Of a DNA stretch of 64,000 nt, positions 19,846 through 29,477 are shown in pieces (position 1 is the first letter of the stretch; each line of letters starts with the position of its first letter). The stretch lies in NCBI RefSeq assembly GCF_003598715.1, contig NZ_QZFU01000019.1, positions 248,001-312,000 of the forward strand, read 5' to 3'. The translations under genes were made by a program, and so were the position numbers. Under the pieces are notes generated by a model that was not told the DNA's origin, searched no databases, and saw only the letters and a program-made list of their open reading frames with translations. This DNA comes from Nocardia panacis. Its GTDB lineage: Bacteria; Actinomycetota; Actinomycetes; Mycobacteriales; Mycobacteriaceae.

Positions 19846-20586
19846 TCACATCGCGGCCCGACTCCGGCGAGCCACTCTGCGGCGGTGGGCTTTCTGCCGG
19901 CAGGCCGCCGAGCAGTAGCGGGGTGGGCGGCCGGTATCCGCCGGCACCATGGGCGACCCGCATATTCGGCAGTGCGAGACCAAAGTTTCGTTACGGGTGC
20001 GGGTTTCGCTACGGGACACGGCGTCGAGTTTCGTAACGGGTGGGCGCAGGCCGTCCAGGGCGAGCGCGTTGGCGCGCGCGAGGCGACCGGTGTCGCGGGA
20101 ACGGCGCTGTATCACAACGCATCCGGCGAACAGGTCGAGCACATCGTCGACCGCGATATCGGCACGCACCGAGCCCTGATGCCGGGCGGCGGTGAGCAGC
20201 GCCGCCAGGGCATGCCGAAAGCCGGTGCCGACAATGGTTTTCGGCCAGCCGTCATCGGATTCGACCAGCTCGCACAGTGCGCGCATCCGGGGCGCGGACA
20301 CGATGATCTCCGTGAGCAACTCGAAGAAGGCCGCGCCGGGATCGGGTGCGTCGAGTCGCGCCGCGGTCGATTCGGCGAGGGTGTCCACCCGCTCCTGCAG
20401 AACCGCTTGGAGCAGTGCGGATTTGGTAGGAAAGTGCCGGTGCACGGTGCCTGCGCCGACACCGGCCACGCGGGCGATCTCGGCCAGTGTGACCGAAGCG
20501 CCACGCTCGGCGAAGGCGCGGCGCGCGGCGGCGAGGACCAGCGCGCGATTGCGTCGGGCGTCGACACGTTCGACCTGTTCGGACAT
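19846..20586 (-). CDS. TetR-family regulator with an added C-terminal zinc finger
   Basis: The protein is 246 aa. The N-terminal TetR HTH is at about 12-60 (ARRAFAERGASVTLAEIARV, GVGAGTVHRHFPTKSALLQA). A helical ligand domain follows, with RMRALCELVESDDGWPKTIV. The last 45 residues add a finger with C206, C209, C225 and C229 (CRICGSPMVPADTGRPPRYC then SAACRQKAHRRRVARR). It is divergent from an NmrA-type reductase, with a palindromic operator candidate between them, so it probably represses that gene and itself. Confidence 0.88.
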   Translation of the reverse strand: MSEQVERVDARRNRALVLAAARRAFAERGASVTLAEIARVAGVGAGTVHRHFPTKSALLQAVLQERVDTLAESTAARLDAPDPGAAFFELLTEIIVSAPRMRALCELVESDDGWPKTIVGTGFRHALAALLTAARHQGSVRADIAVDDVLDLFAGCVVIQRRSRDTGRLARANALALDGLRPPVTKLDAVSRSETRTRNETLVSHCRICGSPMVPADTGRPPRYCSAACRQKAHRRRVARRSRAAM

Positions 20587-20644
20587 TCGTTACGGTCCTC
20601 CAAATCAGTTCCGGCCTGCCGCTGTCGCCGTCACTACGGTCGGT

Positions 20645-20666
20645 AATCGGGTCGACCGACCCGATT
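20645..20666. promoter_or_regulatory. Candidate TetR operator
   Basis: Perfect inverted repeat AATCGGGT-N6-ACCCGATT in the 100-bp gap between the divergent tetR-type gene and the NmrA-type gene. Size and position are typical of TetR-family operators. Confidence 0.7.
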
Positions 20667-20686
20667 CTATCGAGAGCGAGGCCGAT

Positions 20687-21607
20687 ATGTCCGATCAACC
20701 GATTCTTGTCACCGGCGCCACGGGGAAGCAGGGCGGCGCCACCGCGCGCAAGCTGCTCGCCGAGGGCATCCCGGTGCGCGCCCTTGTGCGCGACCCGAAT
20801 TCGGCCGCCGCTCGCGCCTTGGCAGCGGCGGGCGCGGACCTCGCGACAGGCGATTTCGACGCCCCGGAGTCATTGCGGCAGGCACTCGCGGACACCCGCG
20901 CCGTATTTCTGATCCCCCCACCGACTTTCACGGCCGCGAAAGCGGACGACGACCTCGAGGCGCAGCGCGGCATCGCGACCGTCGAGGCCGCCGAGCGCGC
21001 GGGTGTCGAACAGATCGTGTTCTCCGGTGTCGCCCGCCTCGGCAAAAGGGCCACCTACCATCGCGACGGCAAAGTGCGGATCGAGGAGGCCGTGGCGGCG
21101 AGTGGTTTGCACTACACCCTGTTGCGGCCGGCGCGTTTCATGGAGAACTTCCTCTTCGGCTATACCCACGTCGTCGATGGCATCACCAACGGCGTGAACC
21201 GGCATCTCTACCCCGCCGACGTGCCGCTGAAGAGTGTCGCGGTCGCCGATATCGCGGCCATCGCGGCGCTCGCTTTCGCCGATCCGGTCGAATTCCACGG
21301 TCGAACACTGGATTTGGCGGGTGACGCGATCACCCCCACCGCGGCTGCCGCCGCCATCAGCGTGGCCACCGGCCGTGAAGTCCGCTACCACGAGTTGACC
21401 CTGGCCGAGGCCGAGGCCCTTGGACCGAACCTGGTCGAAATCTGGCGCGTGATCCGCGAATTCGGCAATTGGCAGGCCGATATCCCCACTGTGCGCCAGA
21501 TCCATCCCGACCTCATGAACCTGGATACCTGGCTCAGCACCACCGGCGCCACCGCGCTGCGGGCGCAATTCGACGCCGAGGCGGCATCGACACCGCGCGT
21601 ACCGTAG
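20687..21607 (+). CDS. NmrA-like NAD(P)-binding protein
   Basis: The protein is 306 aa. The N-terminal Rossmann motif is ILVTGATGKQGGATARKLL (GxxGxxG), with YTLLRPARFMENFLFGY in the middle, as in atypical short-chain dehydrogenase/NmrA proteins and NAD(P)H-quinone-type reductases. The usual Tyr-x-x-x-Lys pair is not evident, so it may bind cofactor as a sensor rather than catalyse. Likely controlled by the divergent TetR-type protein. Confidence 0.88.
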   Translation: MSDQPILVTGATGKQGGATARKLLAEGIPVRALVRDPNSAAARALAAAGADLATGDFDAPESLRQALADTRAVFLIPPPTFTAAKADDDLEAQRGIATVEAAERAGVEQIVFSGVARLGKRATYHRDGKVRIEEAVAASGLHYTLLRPARFMENFLFGYTHVVDGITNGVNRHLYPADVPLKSVAVADIAAIAALAFADPVEFHGRTLDLAGDAITPTAAAAAISVATGREVRYHELTLAEAEALGPNLVEIWRVIREFGNWQADIPTVRQIHPDLMNLDTWLSTTGATALRAQFDAEAASTPRVP

Positions 21608-21612
21608 GTGCG

Positions 21613-21819
21613 GTGAGTCTCTTCCGGCGTCGGCGCGACAATCAGCCACGCGATCCGGTGGGGGCCGAGGTCGACGAGATCTTCGGCCCCTCCCGCAAGC
21701 ATGTGCACGAACGCAAGGAATGGGTGGCCATCGCCAAACTCGACGACCGCCAATCCGGGGGTGATCCGGTGATCGACCTGAACGCGGGCACCGTCCGGAT
21801 GCCGCCGAACTCCGGCTAA
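21613..21819 (+). CDS. DUF6191-like small protein
   Basis: The protein is 68 aa with a GTG start. It contains [20 protein letters not shown] and ends [18 protein letters not shown], which resembles the DUF6191 small-protein family of actinomycetes. It begins just after the stop of the NmrA-type gene and ends convergent with smc, overlapping its stop by four bases. Function unknown. Confidence 0.65.
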   Translation: MSLFRRRRDNQPRDPVGAEVDEIFGPSRKHVHERKEWVAIAKLDDRQSGGDPVIDLNAGTVRMPPNSG

Positions 21820-24800
21820 CTCGCCGCGCCCACCAGGTTCTCCCCCCGCATCCGCTGCGAGATCACCTGGGTGATGCCGTCACCGCGCATACTCACCCCG
21901 TAGAGGGCGTCGGCGATCTCCATCGTCGGTTTCTGATGGGTGATGACGATGAGTTGGCTCTTCTCCCGCAACTGTTCGAAAAGCCCGATCAACCTGCGCA
22001 GGTTGGTGTCGTCCAGCGCCGCCTCGACCTCGTCCATCACATAGAACGGTGAGGGCCGCGCCCGGAAGATGGCCACCAGCAGCGCCACCGCCGTGAGCGA
22101 TTTCTCACCGCCGGACAGCAGCGAGAGTCGCTTGACCTTCTTGCCCGGCGGGCGGGCCTCCACCTCGATACCGGTGGTGAGCATGTCGGAAGGGTCGGTG
22201 AGCAGCAACCTGCCCTCCCCGCCGGGGAAGAGTTTCGCGAACACCCCCACGAATTCGCGCTCCACATCCGCGTAGGCCTCGGTGAAGACCTGCAGGATGC
22301 GCGCGTCCACCTCGGCGACAACCTCCATCAGGTCCTTGCGGGCGTTCTTGACATCGTCGAGTTGGGTGGCCAGGAAGTTGTAGCGCTCCTCGAGCGCGGC
22401 GAACTCCTCGAGCGCGAGCGGATTGACCTTGCCGAGGGTGGTCAGATCCTTTTCCGCGCGTTTGGCACGACGCTCCTGGCCGGGTCGGTCGTAGGGCATG
22501 GGTTGGGGCGGGCTGACCTGCTCGCCGCGCTCCTTGGCCTGCTCGTATTCGCGCCACTCCAGATCCGAGGGCGGCAGCGGGACATGCGGGCCGTACTCGG
22601 CGATGAGGTCGGCCAGCGCGATACCGAACTGTTCGCCGATGGTGACCTCGAGCTGTTCGATGCGCAGGGCCGCCTGCGCCTTGGCCACCTCGTCGCGGTG
22701 CACGGCATCGGTGAGCTGGGCCAACTGGTTGGTCAGCGCCCGCGCCCGCTCCCGGATCTGGTCGAGCTGCGCGGCGCATTCGGTGCGGCGGCGGACCAGA
22801 TCGTCGCGGCGGGTCGCGGCGGCGGCGACCACGGCCTCGAGTTCGGCGGCCACCTGCGCGCCCGACGCCGCCACTGCGGCGGCCACCTCGGCCGCTTTCC
22901 GGCGGGCGGCCCTGGCATGTTCGGCCCGCGCCCGCGCCTCGCGTTCGGCGCGCGCGGCGCGGCGCAGCGAATCGGCTTTGCCGCGCACCGATTCCGCGCG
23001 CTCCTCGGCGGTGCGCACCGCGAGCCTGGCCTCCACCTCCATGGTTCTGGCCTCGGCGAGGGCGGCGGCCGCCTCCTCGCGCAGCAGACCCGCCGACTCG
23101 GTGGCCGCGCCCTCATCCCCCGCGCCACCCTGCTCCGATTCCACGCGACGCAGGCGATCCTCGAGGTCGGCCAGCGCCGCCAGTGTCTGCTCACGGCCGG
23201 ATTCGGTATCCAGACGCTGGGTGACGAGTCGGTCGCCCTCGGCCTGCGCGGTGCGCGCCGCCTGACCGAGCCGACCGAGCCGGTCGTAGAGGGCGAGCAG
23301 GGCCTGATCGGATTCGTGCAGGGACAGCAGCGCGTGATCCACGGCCTCCTTGCGGTCGGTCTGCTCGGCGAGCGCGCCCGCGAGTGCCGCCTCCAACTCC
23401 TCGGCGCGGCGCTGCGCGGCAGCGAGATCGGCACGGGCGGTGTCGATATCGGCCTGGATCTCCAACTGACTCGGCGCGCGATCGGAACCGCCGAGCAGCC
23501 AGCCGCTCCCGGTCAACTCGCCCGCCGTGGTCACGGCCCGCAGCTCGGGTCGGGCGGCGACGAGTTCCCGTGCGGCGGAAAGGCTTTCGACCACGGCCAG
23601 ACCCGACGTCAGCGCGGCGACGGCGGGGCGAACCGACTCGGGGCACTCGACGATATCGACGACCCAGTGCGCGCCCGCGGGCAGCGGCGCGGAATTCGCG
23701 GCCGGTGTCGGCGCCCCACCGAAAACCAGTGCGGCACGGCCGCCGTCGGCCTCCTTCAGCGCGTACACGGCGGCGTGCGCGGTGTCGGCGGTGTCGGCGG
23801 CGACGGCATCGGCGAGCGGACCGAGCGCCGCGGCCACCGCCGCCTCGAATCCGCCGCGCACCCGCAGCAGTCCCGACAGCGGGCCGAGCAGACCACCGGC
23901 GCGATGCTCGACGAGCCACGCCGCGCCGTCGCGGCGGGCCAGTCCCATGCCGAGCGCTTCGATGCGCGCGCCGAGCGAGGCGACCCGCTTACTCGCCTCC
24001 CGATCCTGCGCGCGCAGTTCGTTCACTCGCTGGTCGACCAATTCCAGTGCCTGCACGGCGTGTTCGTGCTGCGCGTCCAGACCGGACTCGCCCGCGTCGA
24101 GTTCGGCGAGTTCGGCCTGGGCGGTCTCGAATTCGGCGGCGGCGGCCTCGGCCTTGGTGCGGGATTCCGCGAGGGCCGAGGTGAGCCGGGCGATCTCGCC
24201 GTCCACCGATTGCGCCCTGATGCGCAGCGTATCGACCTGACCGGCGAGTCGGGCCAAACCCTCGCGGCGATCGGCGATGGCGCGCACGGCCGCGAGATGG
24301 GCCTGTTCGGCGGCCTTCGCGGCATGTTCGCGCTCGGCCAGCGCGTCGCGCGCCGCCTCCAGTGTCTCGGCCGCGATCTCCACCGTTTCGCGCAGTTCGG
24401 CCTCCTCGGCCTGCACCCGATCCGCCTCGGCCTCCAATTGTTCCGGGTCGCGACCCGTGCCGAGGGGCGCTTCGGTATCCAGGTGGCGGGCACGGTCGCG
24501 CGCGATACGGATGGTCGCGTTCACCCGCTCGGCCAACGCGGACAACTGGAACCACAGCTGGGCAGCGGCCTCGGCGCTCGGGGTCAGCTTGCCGAGCTGA
24601 AATTCCTGCTGGGCCTGTGCGGCATTGGCGGCATCGAGTTCGGCCTGCACGGTGACCTGCTGCTCGCGCGCGTAGGCCTCCTTGCTCTGCTGCGACTCCA
24701 ACTCGCGGCGGCGGGTGACCAGATCGTCGGCGGACAGACGCAACCGCGCATCCCGCAGATCCGCCTGCACGGTGGCGGCGCGACGCGCCACCTCCGCCTG

Positions 24801-25421
24801 TCTGCCCAAGGGTTTGAGCTGACGTCGCAATTCGGTGGTCAGGTCGGTGAGGCGGGCCAGATTGGACTGCATCGCCTCGAGTTTGCGGACCGCCTTTTCC
24901 TTGCGCTTGCGATGTTTGAGCACACCGGCGGCCTCCTCGACGAAGGCGCGCCTGTCCTCCGGGCGCGACTCCAGGATGGCCGAGAGCTGCCCCTGCCCGA
25001 CGATGACGTGCATCTCGCGACCGATACCGGAATCGGAGAGCAGTTCCTGCACGTCCATGAGCCTGCAGGTATTGCCGTTGATCTCGTACTCGCCCGCGCC
25101 GTCGCGGAACATGCGCCTGGTGATGGAGACCTCGGCGTAGTCGATGGGCAGCGCGCCGTCGGAATTATCGATGGTCAGGGTGACCTCGGCGCGGCCGAGC
25201 GCGGCCCGGCCGGTGGTGCCCGCGAAGATGACGTCCTGCATCTTGCCGCCGCGCAGCGCCTTCGCGCCCTGTTCGCCCATCACCCAGGTGAGCGCGTCGA
25301 CCACATTGGACTTGCCCGAGCCATTGGGACCGACCACGCAGGTGATCCCCGGTTCGAGGCGCAGTGTCGTCGCGGACGCGAAGGATTTGAACCCCTTCAG
25401 CGTCAGGCTCTTCAGGTGCAA
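21816..25421 (-). CDS. smc: Chromosome segregation ATPase SMC
   Basis: The protein is 1201 aa. The TTG start is chosen because the product then begins [19 protein letters not shown], as in mycobacterial SMC, and AAAGG lies eight bases upstream. Walker A is [21 protein letters not shown] long coiled coil leads to a central hinge ([20 protein letters not shown]) and a second coiled coil. The C-terminal signature [20 protein letters not shown] and Walker [14 protein letters not shown] follow. It forms the ScpAB-SMC condensin. Confidence 0.97.
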   Translation of the reverse strand: MHLKSLTLKGFKSFASATTLRLEPGITCVVGPNGSGKSNVVDALTWVMGEQGAKALRGGKMQDVIFAGTTGRAALGRAEVTLTIDNSDGALPIDYAEVSITRRMFRDGAGEYEINGNTCRLMDVQELLSDSGIGREMHVIVGQGQLSAILESRPEDRRAFVEEAAGVLKHRKRKEKAVRKLEAMQSNLARLTDLTTELRRQLKPLGRQAEVARRAATVQADLRDARLRLSADDLVTRRRELESQQSKEAYAREQQVTVQAELDAANAAQAQQEFQLGKLTPSAEAAAQLWFQLSALAERVNATIRIARDRARHLDTEAPLGTGRDPEQLEAEADRVQAEEAELRETVEIAAETLEAARDALAEREHAAKAAEQAHLAAVRAIADRREGLARLAGQVDTLRIRAQSVDGEIARLTSALAESRTKAEAAAAEFETAQAELAELDAGESGLDAQHEHAVQALELVDQRVNELRAQDREASKRVASLGARIEALGMGLARRDGAAWLVEHRAGGLLGPLSGLLRVRGGFEAAVAAALGPLADAVAADTADTAHAAVYALKEADGGRAALVFGGAPTPAANSAPLPAGAHWVVDIVECPESVRPAVAALTSGLAVVESLSAARELVAARPELRAVTTAGELTGSGWLLGGSDRAPSQLEIQADIDTARADLAAAQRRAEELEAALAGALAEQTDRKEAVDHALLSLHESDQALLALYDRLGRLGQAARTAQAEGDRLVTQRLDTESGREQTLAALADLEDRLRRVESEQGGAGDEGAATESAGLLREEAAAALAEARTMEVEARLAVRTAEERAESVRGKADSLRRAARAEREARARAEHARAARRKAAEVAAAVAASGAQVAAELEAVVAAAATRRDDLVRRRTECAAQLDQIRERARALTNQLAQLTDAVHRDEVAKAQAALRIEQLEVTIGEQFGIALADLIAEYGPHVPLPPSDLEWREYEQAKERGEQVSPPQPMPYDRPGQERRAKRAEKDLTTLGKVNPLALEEFAALEERYNFLATQLDDVKNARKDLMEVVAEVDARILQVFTEAYADVEREFVGVFAKLFPGGEGRLLLTDPSDMLTTGIEVEARPPGKKVKRLSLLSGGEKSLTAVALLVAIFRARPSPFYVMDEVEAALDDTNLRRLIGLFEQLREKSQLIVITHQKPTMEIADALYGVSMRGDGITQVISQRMRGENLVGAAS

Positions 25422-25662
25422 ATTCGACGACCTTTCCGTGCGCGGGCGAATCGCCATGCTATCGGCCGCTCGGTGCCCTCCGACCGCAGGTGCCCGGTCC
25501 AGGGTATCGAGTCGGTCGGCGAATACCGGGATTTCGGCTGCCCGTGGTTTGCCGGCAAGCCCGCTCCGCCCAGCGGCGGTGACTTGCCGGGCAGGCAGGC
25601 GGCCCGGCCGCATACCATCCCAGTCGAATTCATCAGCCGACCATTGTTCGGGAGTTCAGACC

Positions 25663-26274
25663 ATGCCAGTCCCCGTGATCAGCACCGCACTGCGGCTCGG
25701 CCGTATCGCGTCGCTGGTCGCCGGGAGTCTGGTGTTCCTCTACGGCTGCGAAGTGAGCCGGTCCCCGCTGCTCACCGATGTTTGGGTGGAGGTGGTCGTC
25801 GCGATGACCTGCGGGGCGGTCGCGCTGATCTGCGCCTGGTTCGAGATCGCCCGGCGCGACCGTCGGCCGCCGCCGGACGAATGTCGTTTCGAGAGCGCGG
25901 GTTTCGCCGTGCGGGTGCGCATCGTCGCCTCCGGCGAACTGGTCTTCCGCGGCCGCGAACTCGTCGACGGCAAACCCGAGTACGAGTGGGCGTGGACCTT
26001 TCGCCCGGACACCTTCGCCGATATTCGCGCCACCCTCGAAGGCCGGGGCCACCTGCTCGAACTGCTGAATCGCACCGTCCCCCACCTGGATCGGGAGCTC
26101 CGCGACGACCCCGGCGGGTGGCTGCACGACCAGGGCATCCCCGCTACCTTCCGCGAACGCGGTGTCAGCCCCAGCCGCGTCACGGCCGACCTTCGACTAC
26201 CCAACCGACCCCGGAGCAGGGCACCGATCAGGTACGAATCCGATGCGGCACGAAGGCCGATCCGTCGTCGGTGA
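25663..26274 (+). CDS. Two-segment membrane protein of unknown function
   Basis: The protein is 203 aa. Hydrophobic segments are at about 14-30 (RIASLVAGSLVFLYGC) and 40-60 (VVVAMTCGAVALICAWFEI). A soluble domain follows with VRIVASGELVFRGRELVDGK and a basic tail. The ATG is preceded by GGGAG. Its last 47 bases overlap the 3' end of the convergent glutathionylspermidine-synthase-like gene. No family recognised. Confidence 0.65.
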   Translation: MPVPVISTALRLGRIASLVAGSLVFLYGCEVSRSPLLTDVWVEVVVAMTCGAVALICAWFEIARRDRRPPPDECRFESAGFAVRVRIVASGELVFRGRELVDGKPEYEWAWTFRPDTFADIRATLEGRGHLLELLNRTVPHLDRELRDDPGGWLHDQGIPATFRERGVSPSRVTADLRLPNRPRSRAPIRYESDAARRPIRRR

Positions 26275-27391
26275 TCAACCCGGCGGTCTCCCGAATACCC
26301 ATACCCGCGGCGGTATCGCCGACGATCCACGTCCCGAGGACCGGCCGCATCCCGTCGAACTCCGGCAGCGGATCCAACAGCTGGTAGATGTAGCCCTCCT
26401 CGCCGTAGACCCCGCCGGTCGCGGTTTCCATCCCCGCGCCGACGATCGTCATATTCGCGCCCTCGCGACCCAGCTTCGGCTTGCGGATGTACTCGGTGAG
26501 CTCGTGCGGATCATCGAGGTAGGCGGGCAACAGATTCGGGTGACCCGGATACATCTCCCACAGCACCGCCAGAATCGCCTTGTTGCTCAGCAGCGTCTTC
26601 CACAGCGGTTCGATCCACATGGTCTGCGGCAGGCTCTCGACCACCCGCCTGCCGAAATCGTCGTCGAGCACCCACTCCCATGGATACAGCTTGAAGATCG
26701 CCTCGATCGGCGCCTCGGCCAGATCCACGAACCGATCCAGTTCCGGATCCCAGCCGACCTCCTCGATCGGCAATGCCACCGTGTCGAATCCGGCCTCGGC
26801 CGCCGTCTCCTGCATGTACGCGGTGGTCACATTGTCCTCACCGCTGGCGTCGGCACCCGACCAACTGAAATGCGCCTGCGCCATCGGCAGCGTCTCGCGC
26901 AGCGCCGTCCAGCGCTCCACCAACTTCTCGTGCAGCGAATTCCACTGGTCCCCACCGGGATAGGAGTCGGTGAGCCAGTACCACTGCACGATCGCCGCCT
27001 CCAGCAGCGAGGTGGGGGTATCGGCGTTGTACTCGAGCAGCTTGGCCGGGCGCCGTGCGTCGAAGCGCAGATCGAAGCGCCCGTACACGTACGGGTCCGC
27101 GCGCTTCCACGATTCGGTGATCGGACCCCAACTCCATTCGGGCAGACCGAAATCCCGGAAACGCTCGGTCAGCACGATCTGCTCCACCGCGTTCAAACAC
27201 ATCGAATGCAGCAGTTCGACATCGGCTTCGAGGGCGAGGATCTCGTCCATCTCGAACTCGTAGTGCACCGACTCGTCCCAATACGGACGAGGCCTGCCCT
27301 GCGCATCCCTGGCGGGCGCACCGTAAACCAGGCCCTGTCCCTCGATGATCTGCTGCCATCCCGGTCTGGGCGTTGCGCGCACGCGTCGCAC
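26228..27391 (-). CDS. Glutathionylspermidine synthase-like (YgiC/YjfC type) ATP-grasp protein
   Basis: The protein is 387 aa. Family signatures: YWDESVHYEFEMDEILALEA, RFDLRFDARRPAKLLEYNAD, TPTSLLEAAIVQWYW, IFKLYPWEWVLDDDFG, and the C-terminal RKPKLGREGANMTIV with GGVYGEEGYIYQLLDPLPEF. These fit the C-terminal synthetase domain family of Gsp, which ligates a peptide to an amine. There is no amidase domain. It directly follows, with no gap, a repeat-rich membrane protein that may correspond to YgiB. Substrate unknown in actinobacteria. Confidence 0.88.
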   Translation of the reverse strand: MRRVRATPRPGWQQIIEGQGLVYGAPARDAQGRPRPYWDESVHYEFEMDEILALEADVELLHSMCLNAVEQIVLTERFRDFGLPEWSWGPITESWKRADPYVYGRFDLRFDARRPAKLLEYNADTPTSLLEAAIVQWYWLTDSYPGGDQWNSLHEKLVERWTALRETLPMAQAHFSWSGADASGEDNVTTAYMQETAAEAGFDTVALPIEEVGWDPELDRFVDLAEAPIEAIFKLYPWEWVLDDDFGRRVVESLPQTMWIEPLWKTLLSNKAILAVLWEMYPGHPNLLPAYLDDPHELTEYIRKPKLGREGANMTIVGAGMETATGGVYGEEGYIYQLLDPLPEFDGMRPVLGTWIVGDTAAGMGIRETAGLITDDGSAFVPHRIRT

Positions 27392-28636
27392 TTAGGATCC
27401 TCCGCCGCTCTTGCTTCCGAGTCCGCCGCGCTGCACCGTCGTCCCACTCTTGGTGGTGATCTGCGCATTGTCCGGACGGGTGAACGTGCCGCCGGACGGC
27501 GGCGAACCGACGACACCTGAGCCGCCGTAGTAGTAGTGATACTGCGGGATGCCCGGCAAGAAGATGAAACCGGGGCCGCCAGGGTGATAGCCGGTGCTGT
27601 CGTCCACGAAACCCTGACGACCGGGACCGCAGTTGTTGTCGTCGACGACGGTTTCCTTGCCGTCCAATACCTTCGAGCACTGCGCGGTGACCTGCTGATA
27701 CTTCGGTTCCGTCGCCGTGCGGTAGGCCAGGTAGCCGCCACCGACCAGCGCCGCGACACCGACCACGGCCACACCGCCGATCATGGTCCGTTTGCGCTTG
27801 CGTTTGCGCGCCGTCTCGGCGGCCTCCTCGGCCAGCCGATCCTCCTCGGCCTTCTTGCGCGCCCTGTCCCTGGCCCGCGCCTCGGCCACCGTCGGCGGCC
27901 GCGGCTGCGTCACGCCCGCCTCCTGCACCCGAATACTGCCCCGGCGCGGCGCGGCGCTCTCCTCGGGCTCCGGCGGCGAAACATCTTGCGCCGCATCGTC
28001 GGTCGGCAGCCCGATCGTCGGCATACCCGGTAGGGGCGGCGGATACGCACCCGCCACACCGGGTCTGGGCGGCAGCGGAATCCGGGTGGTCCGCGTTTCG
28101 GGCACGGGCGGCGGCGGCCCGAGCAGTGGTGAACCGGATACGCTCTCGCCGCCGATCACACCCGAATCAGCGCTCGTCGCAAGGGGATTGACCTGCGTCT
28201 GTGCGGATCGCGAGTCGGACGCGGAACCCCGTGCCGCGAAGGGCCGCAGTACGGTCCGAGGCGCGGCGGTCGAATCGGATCCGGCACCGACCGCACCCGG
28301 CGGATTGCTCCCGATGACACCCGAATCATCCTGCGACGCAGCCGGATACACCGCTGTCACTGCGGAATCGGAACCGCCGACGACCGCATTTCCCGAGTTG
28401 TCGGCATCGGGCGCCGTCGAGTCCGATGCCGCATCGGAGGGCACCGCTACCTGAACCGTATCCGCCTGATTCGAGGCATCCTCCGGCGTCTTGGCAACCG
28501 GTTCGCCTGCGGCGGCTTTCGTGAGATCCACACCACTCGGACTTTCCGCCGACGGCGGCCCCGCGGATCCGGACGCGGTGTTGTCGTGCTGCGGCGAATC
28601 CGACCGATCCGATGCGCCGGGTTCCCGTGTACTCAT
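27392..28636 (-). CDS. Membrane-anchored low-complexity protein, possible YgiB analogue
   Basis: The protein is 414 aa. The first 270 residues are Ser/Asp/Ala/Pro-rich and disordered. A basic stretch (RKRKRKRTMIGG) and one membrane segment (VAVVGVAALVGGGYLAYRTA) follow. The C-terminus contains two Cys, an aromatic patch (PGIPQYHYYYGGSGVV) and a Gly/Ser/Thr tail (ITTKSGTTVQRGGLGSKSGG). The tail style and direct coupling to a YgiC-like gene recall the YgiB-YgiC pair of enterobacteria; this is an inference. The start at 28636 follows GAAGAGGG. Confidence 0.7.
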   Translation of the reverse strand: MSTREPGASDRSDSPQHDNTASGSAGPPSAESPSGVDLTKAAAGEPVAKTPEDASNQADTVQVAVPSDAASDSTAPDADNSGNAVVGGSDSAVTAVYPAASQDDSGVIGSNPPGAVGAGSDSTAAPRTVLRPFAARGSASDSRSAQTQVNPLATSADSGVIGGESVSGSPLLGPPPPVPETRTTRIPLPPRPGVAGAYPPPLPGMPTIGLPTDDAAQDVSPPEPEESAAPRRGSIRVQEAGVTQPRPPTVAEARARDRARKKAEEDRLAEEAAETARKRKRKRTMIGGVAVVGVAALVGGGYLAYRTATEPKYQQVTAQCSKVLDGKETVVDDNNCGPGRQGFVDDSTGYHPGGPGFIFLPGIPQYHYYYGGSGVVGSPPSGGTFTRPDNAQITTKSGTTVQRGGLGSKSGGGS

Positions 28637-28668
28637 AGCCCTCTTCCCCCACGTGCCGCCTGCTTCAT

Positions 28669-28947
28669 TCAGCGCTCCTCGAATCCCACCATATCGCCCC
28701 GACCCGGCTCCCAGTTTTCCACGACCAATGAGACCCTGCCAGGCGCTTCCCCGGACCGCAGCAGGGCGAGCAACCGCTCGCAGCGGGCACGGGGACCTTC
28801 GGCCACCACATGCACCCTGCCGTCGCGGGCATTGGTGGCATGGCCCGTCAGGCCGAGTTCGAGGGCGCGGGCACGAGTCCACCAGCGAAAGCCCACACCT
28901 TGGACGTGACCGTGCACCCAGGCACCGAGCCGGACCGGGTCCTCCAT
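28669..28947 (-). CDS. acyP: Acylphosphatase
   Basis: The protein is 92 aa. The signature VHGHVQGVGFRWWTRARALE contains the catalytic Arg in GFRWW, and the second motif is GHATNARDGRVHVVAEGP with the catalytic Asn. It hydrolyses acyl phosphates. Its ATG overlaps the stop of the upstream OsmC gene by one base. The OsmC-acyP-smc order is conserved in mycobacteria, although two genes and the Gsp-like pair intervene here. Confidence 0.95.
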   Translation of the reverse strand: MEDPVRLGAWVHGHVQGVGFRWWTRARALELGLTGHATNARDGRVHVVAEGPRARCERLLALLRSGEAPGRVSLVVENWEPGRGDMVGFEER

Positions 28948-29387
28948 CAGGATTCCACGGTGAAGTTCAGGCTCACTTTCGCGCCGGCCTGCAGGGTGCG
29001 TCCCACGGTGCACGCCTTGTCGACGGCCCGCTGCACGGTCACCAGCAGCCGCTCGCGGTCCTGTTCGCTCAGACCCGACAGGTCGAGTTCGAATTCCTCG
29101 TCGAGCTGCGGGTAGAGCTCGTTGTCCCGGTCCGCATCGCCGGAGACCCGGATGGTCGCGTCGAAATCGTCGCCGAGTTTGCGGCTGAGGGAGAAATCCG
29201 CGCTCAGACCGGTGCACGTGGCCAGGGCGATCTTCAACAGCTCGCCAGGGGTGAAGCGACCGGGCACGCCCTGCGACCCGACCAGCACCTGCCCGCCACG
29301 CCCATTGTGTCCGATGTATTCGCGTGTCCCGGTGCGCTCGGCCCACAACTCGGTGCTGACGGGGGCTGGGGTCCTCTGCTCGGCCAT
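28947..29387 (-). CDS. OsmC/Ohr family peroxide-handling protein
   Basis: The protein is 146 aa. It contains FTPGELLKIALATCTGLSAD, with the conserved Cys of the peroxidatic pair region, and DKACTVGRTLQAGAKVSLNF with the second Cys. OsmC proteins reduce organic hydroperoxides with thiols. The start is chosen at MAEQRTPAPVST because the frame upstream has no ribosome site. In mycobacteria this gene lies directly after mutM; here about 27 kb of Kdp and accessory genes separate them. Confidence 0.92.
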   Translation of the reverse strand: MAEQRTPAPVSTELWAERTGTREYIGHNGRGGQVLVGSQGVPGRFTPGELLKIALATCTGLSADFSLSRKLGDDFDATIRVSGDADRDNELYPQLDEEFELDLSGLSEQDRERLLVTVQRAVDKACTVGRTLQAGAKVSLNFTVES

Positions 29388-29477
29388 GGTGATGATCCTG
29401 CCATCTAGATGGGTGTCGTTGCATTTTCGGCAACGCCCCGGCGGGCGCGGACCATCCCGTACTGTGACGCCGAACAC

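Noticed and set aside
22362..26387. More than 1300-codon open frame antisense to smc
   Set aside because: Same GC effect; the smc frame has Walker A, hinge and signature motifs, and the antisense product is low complexity.
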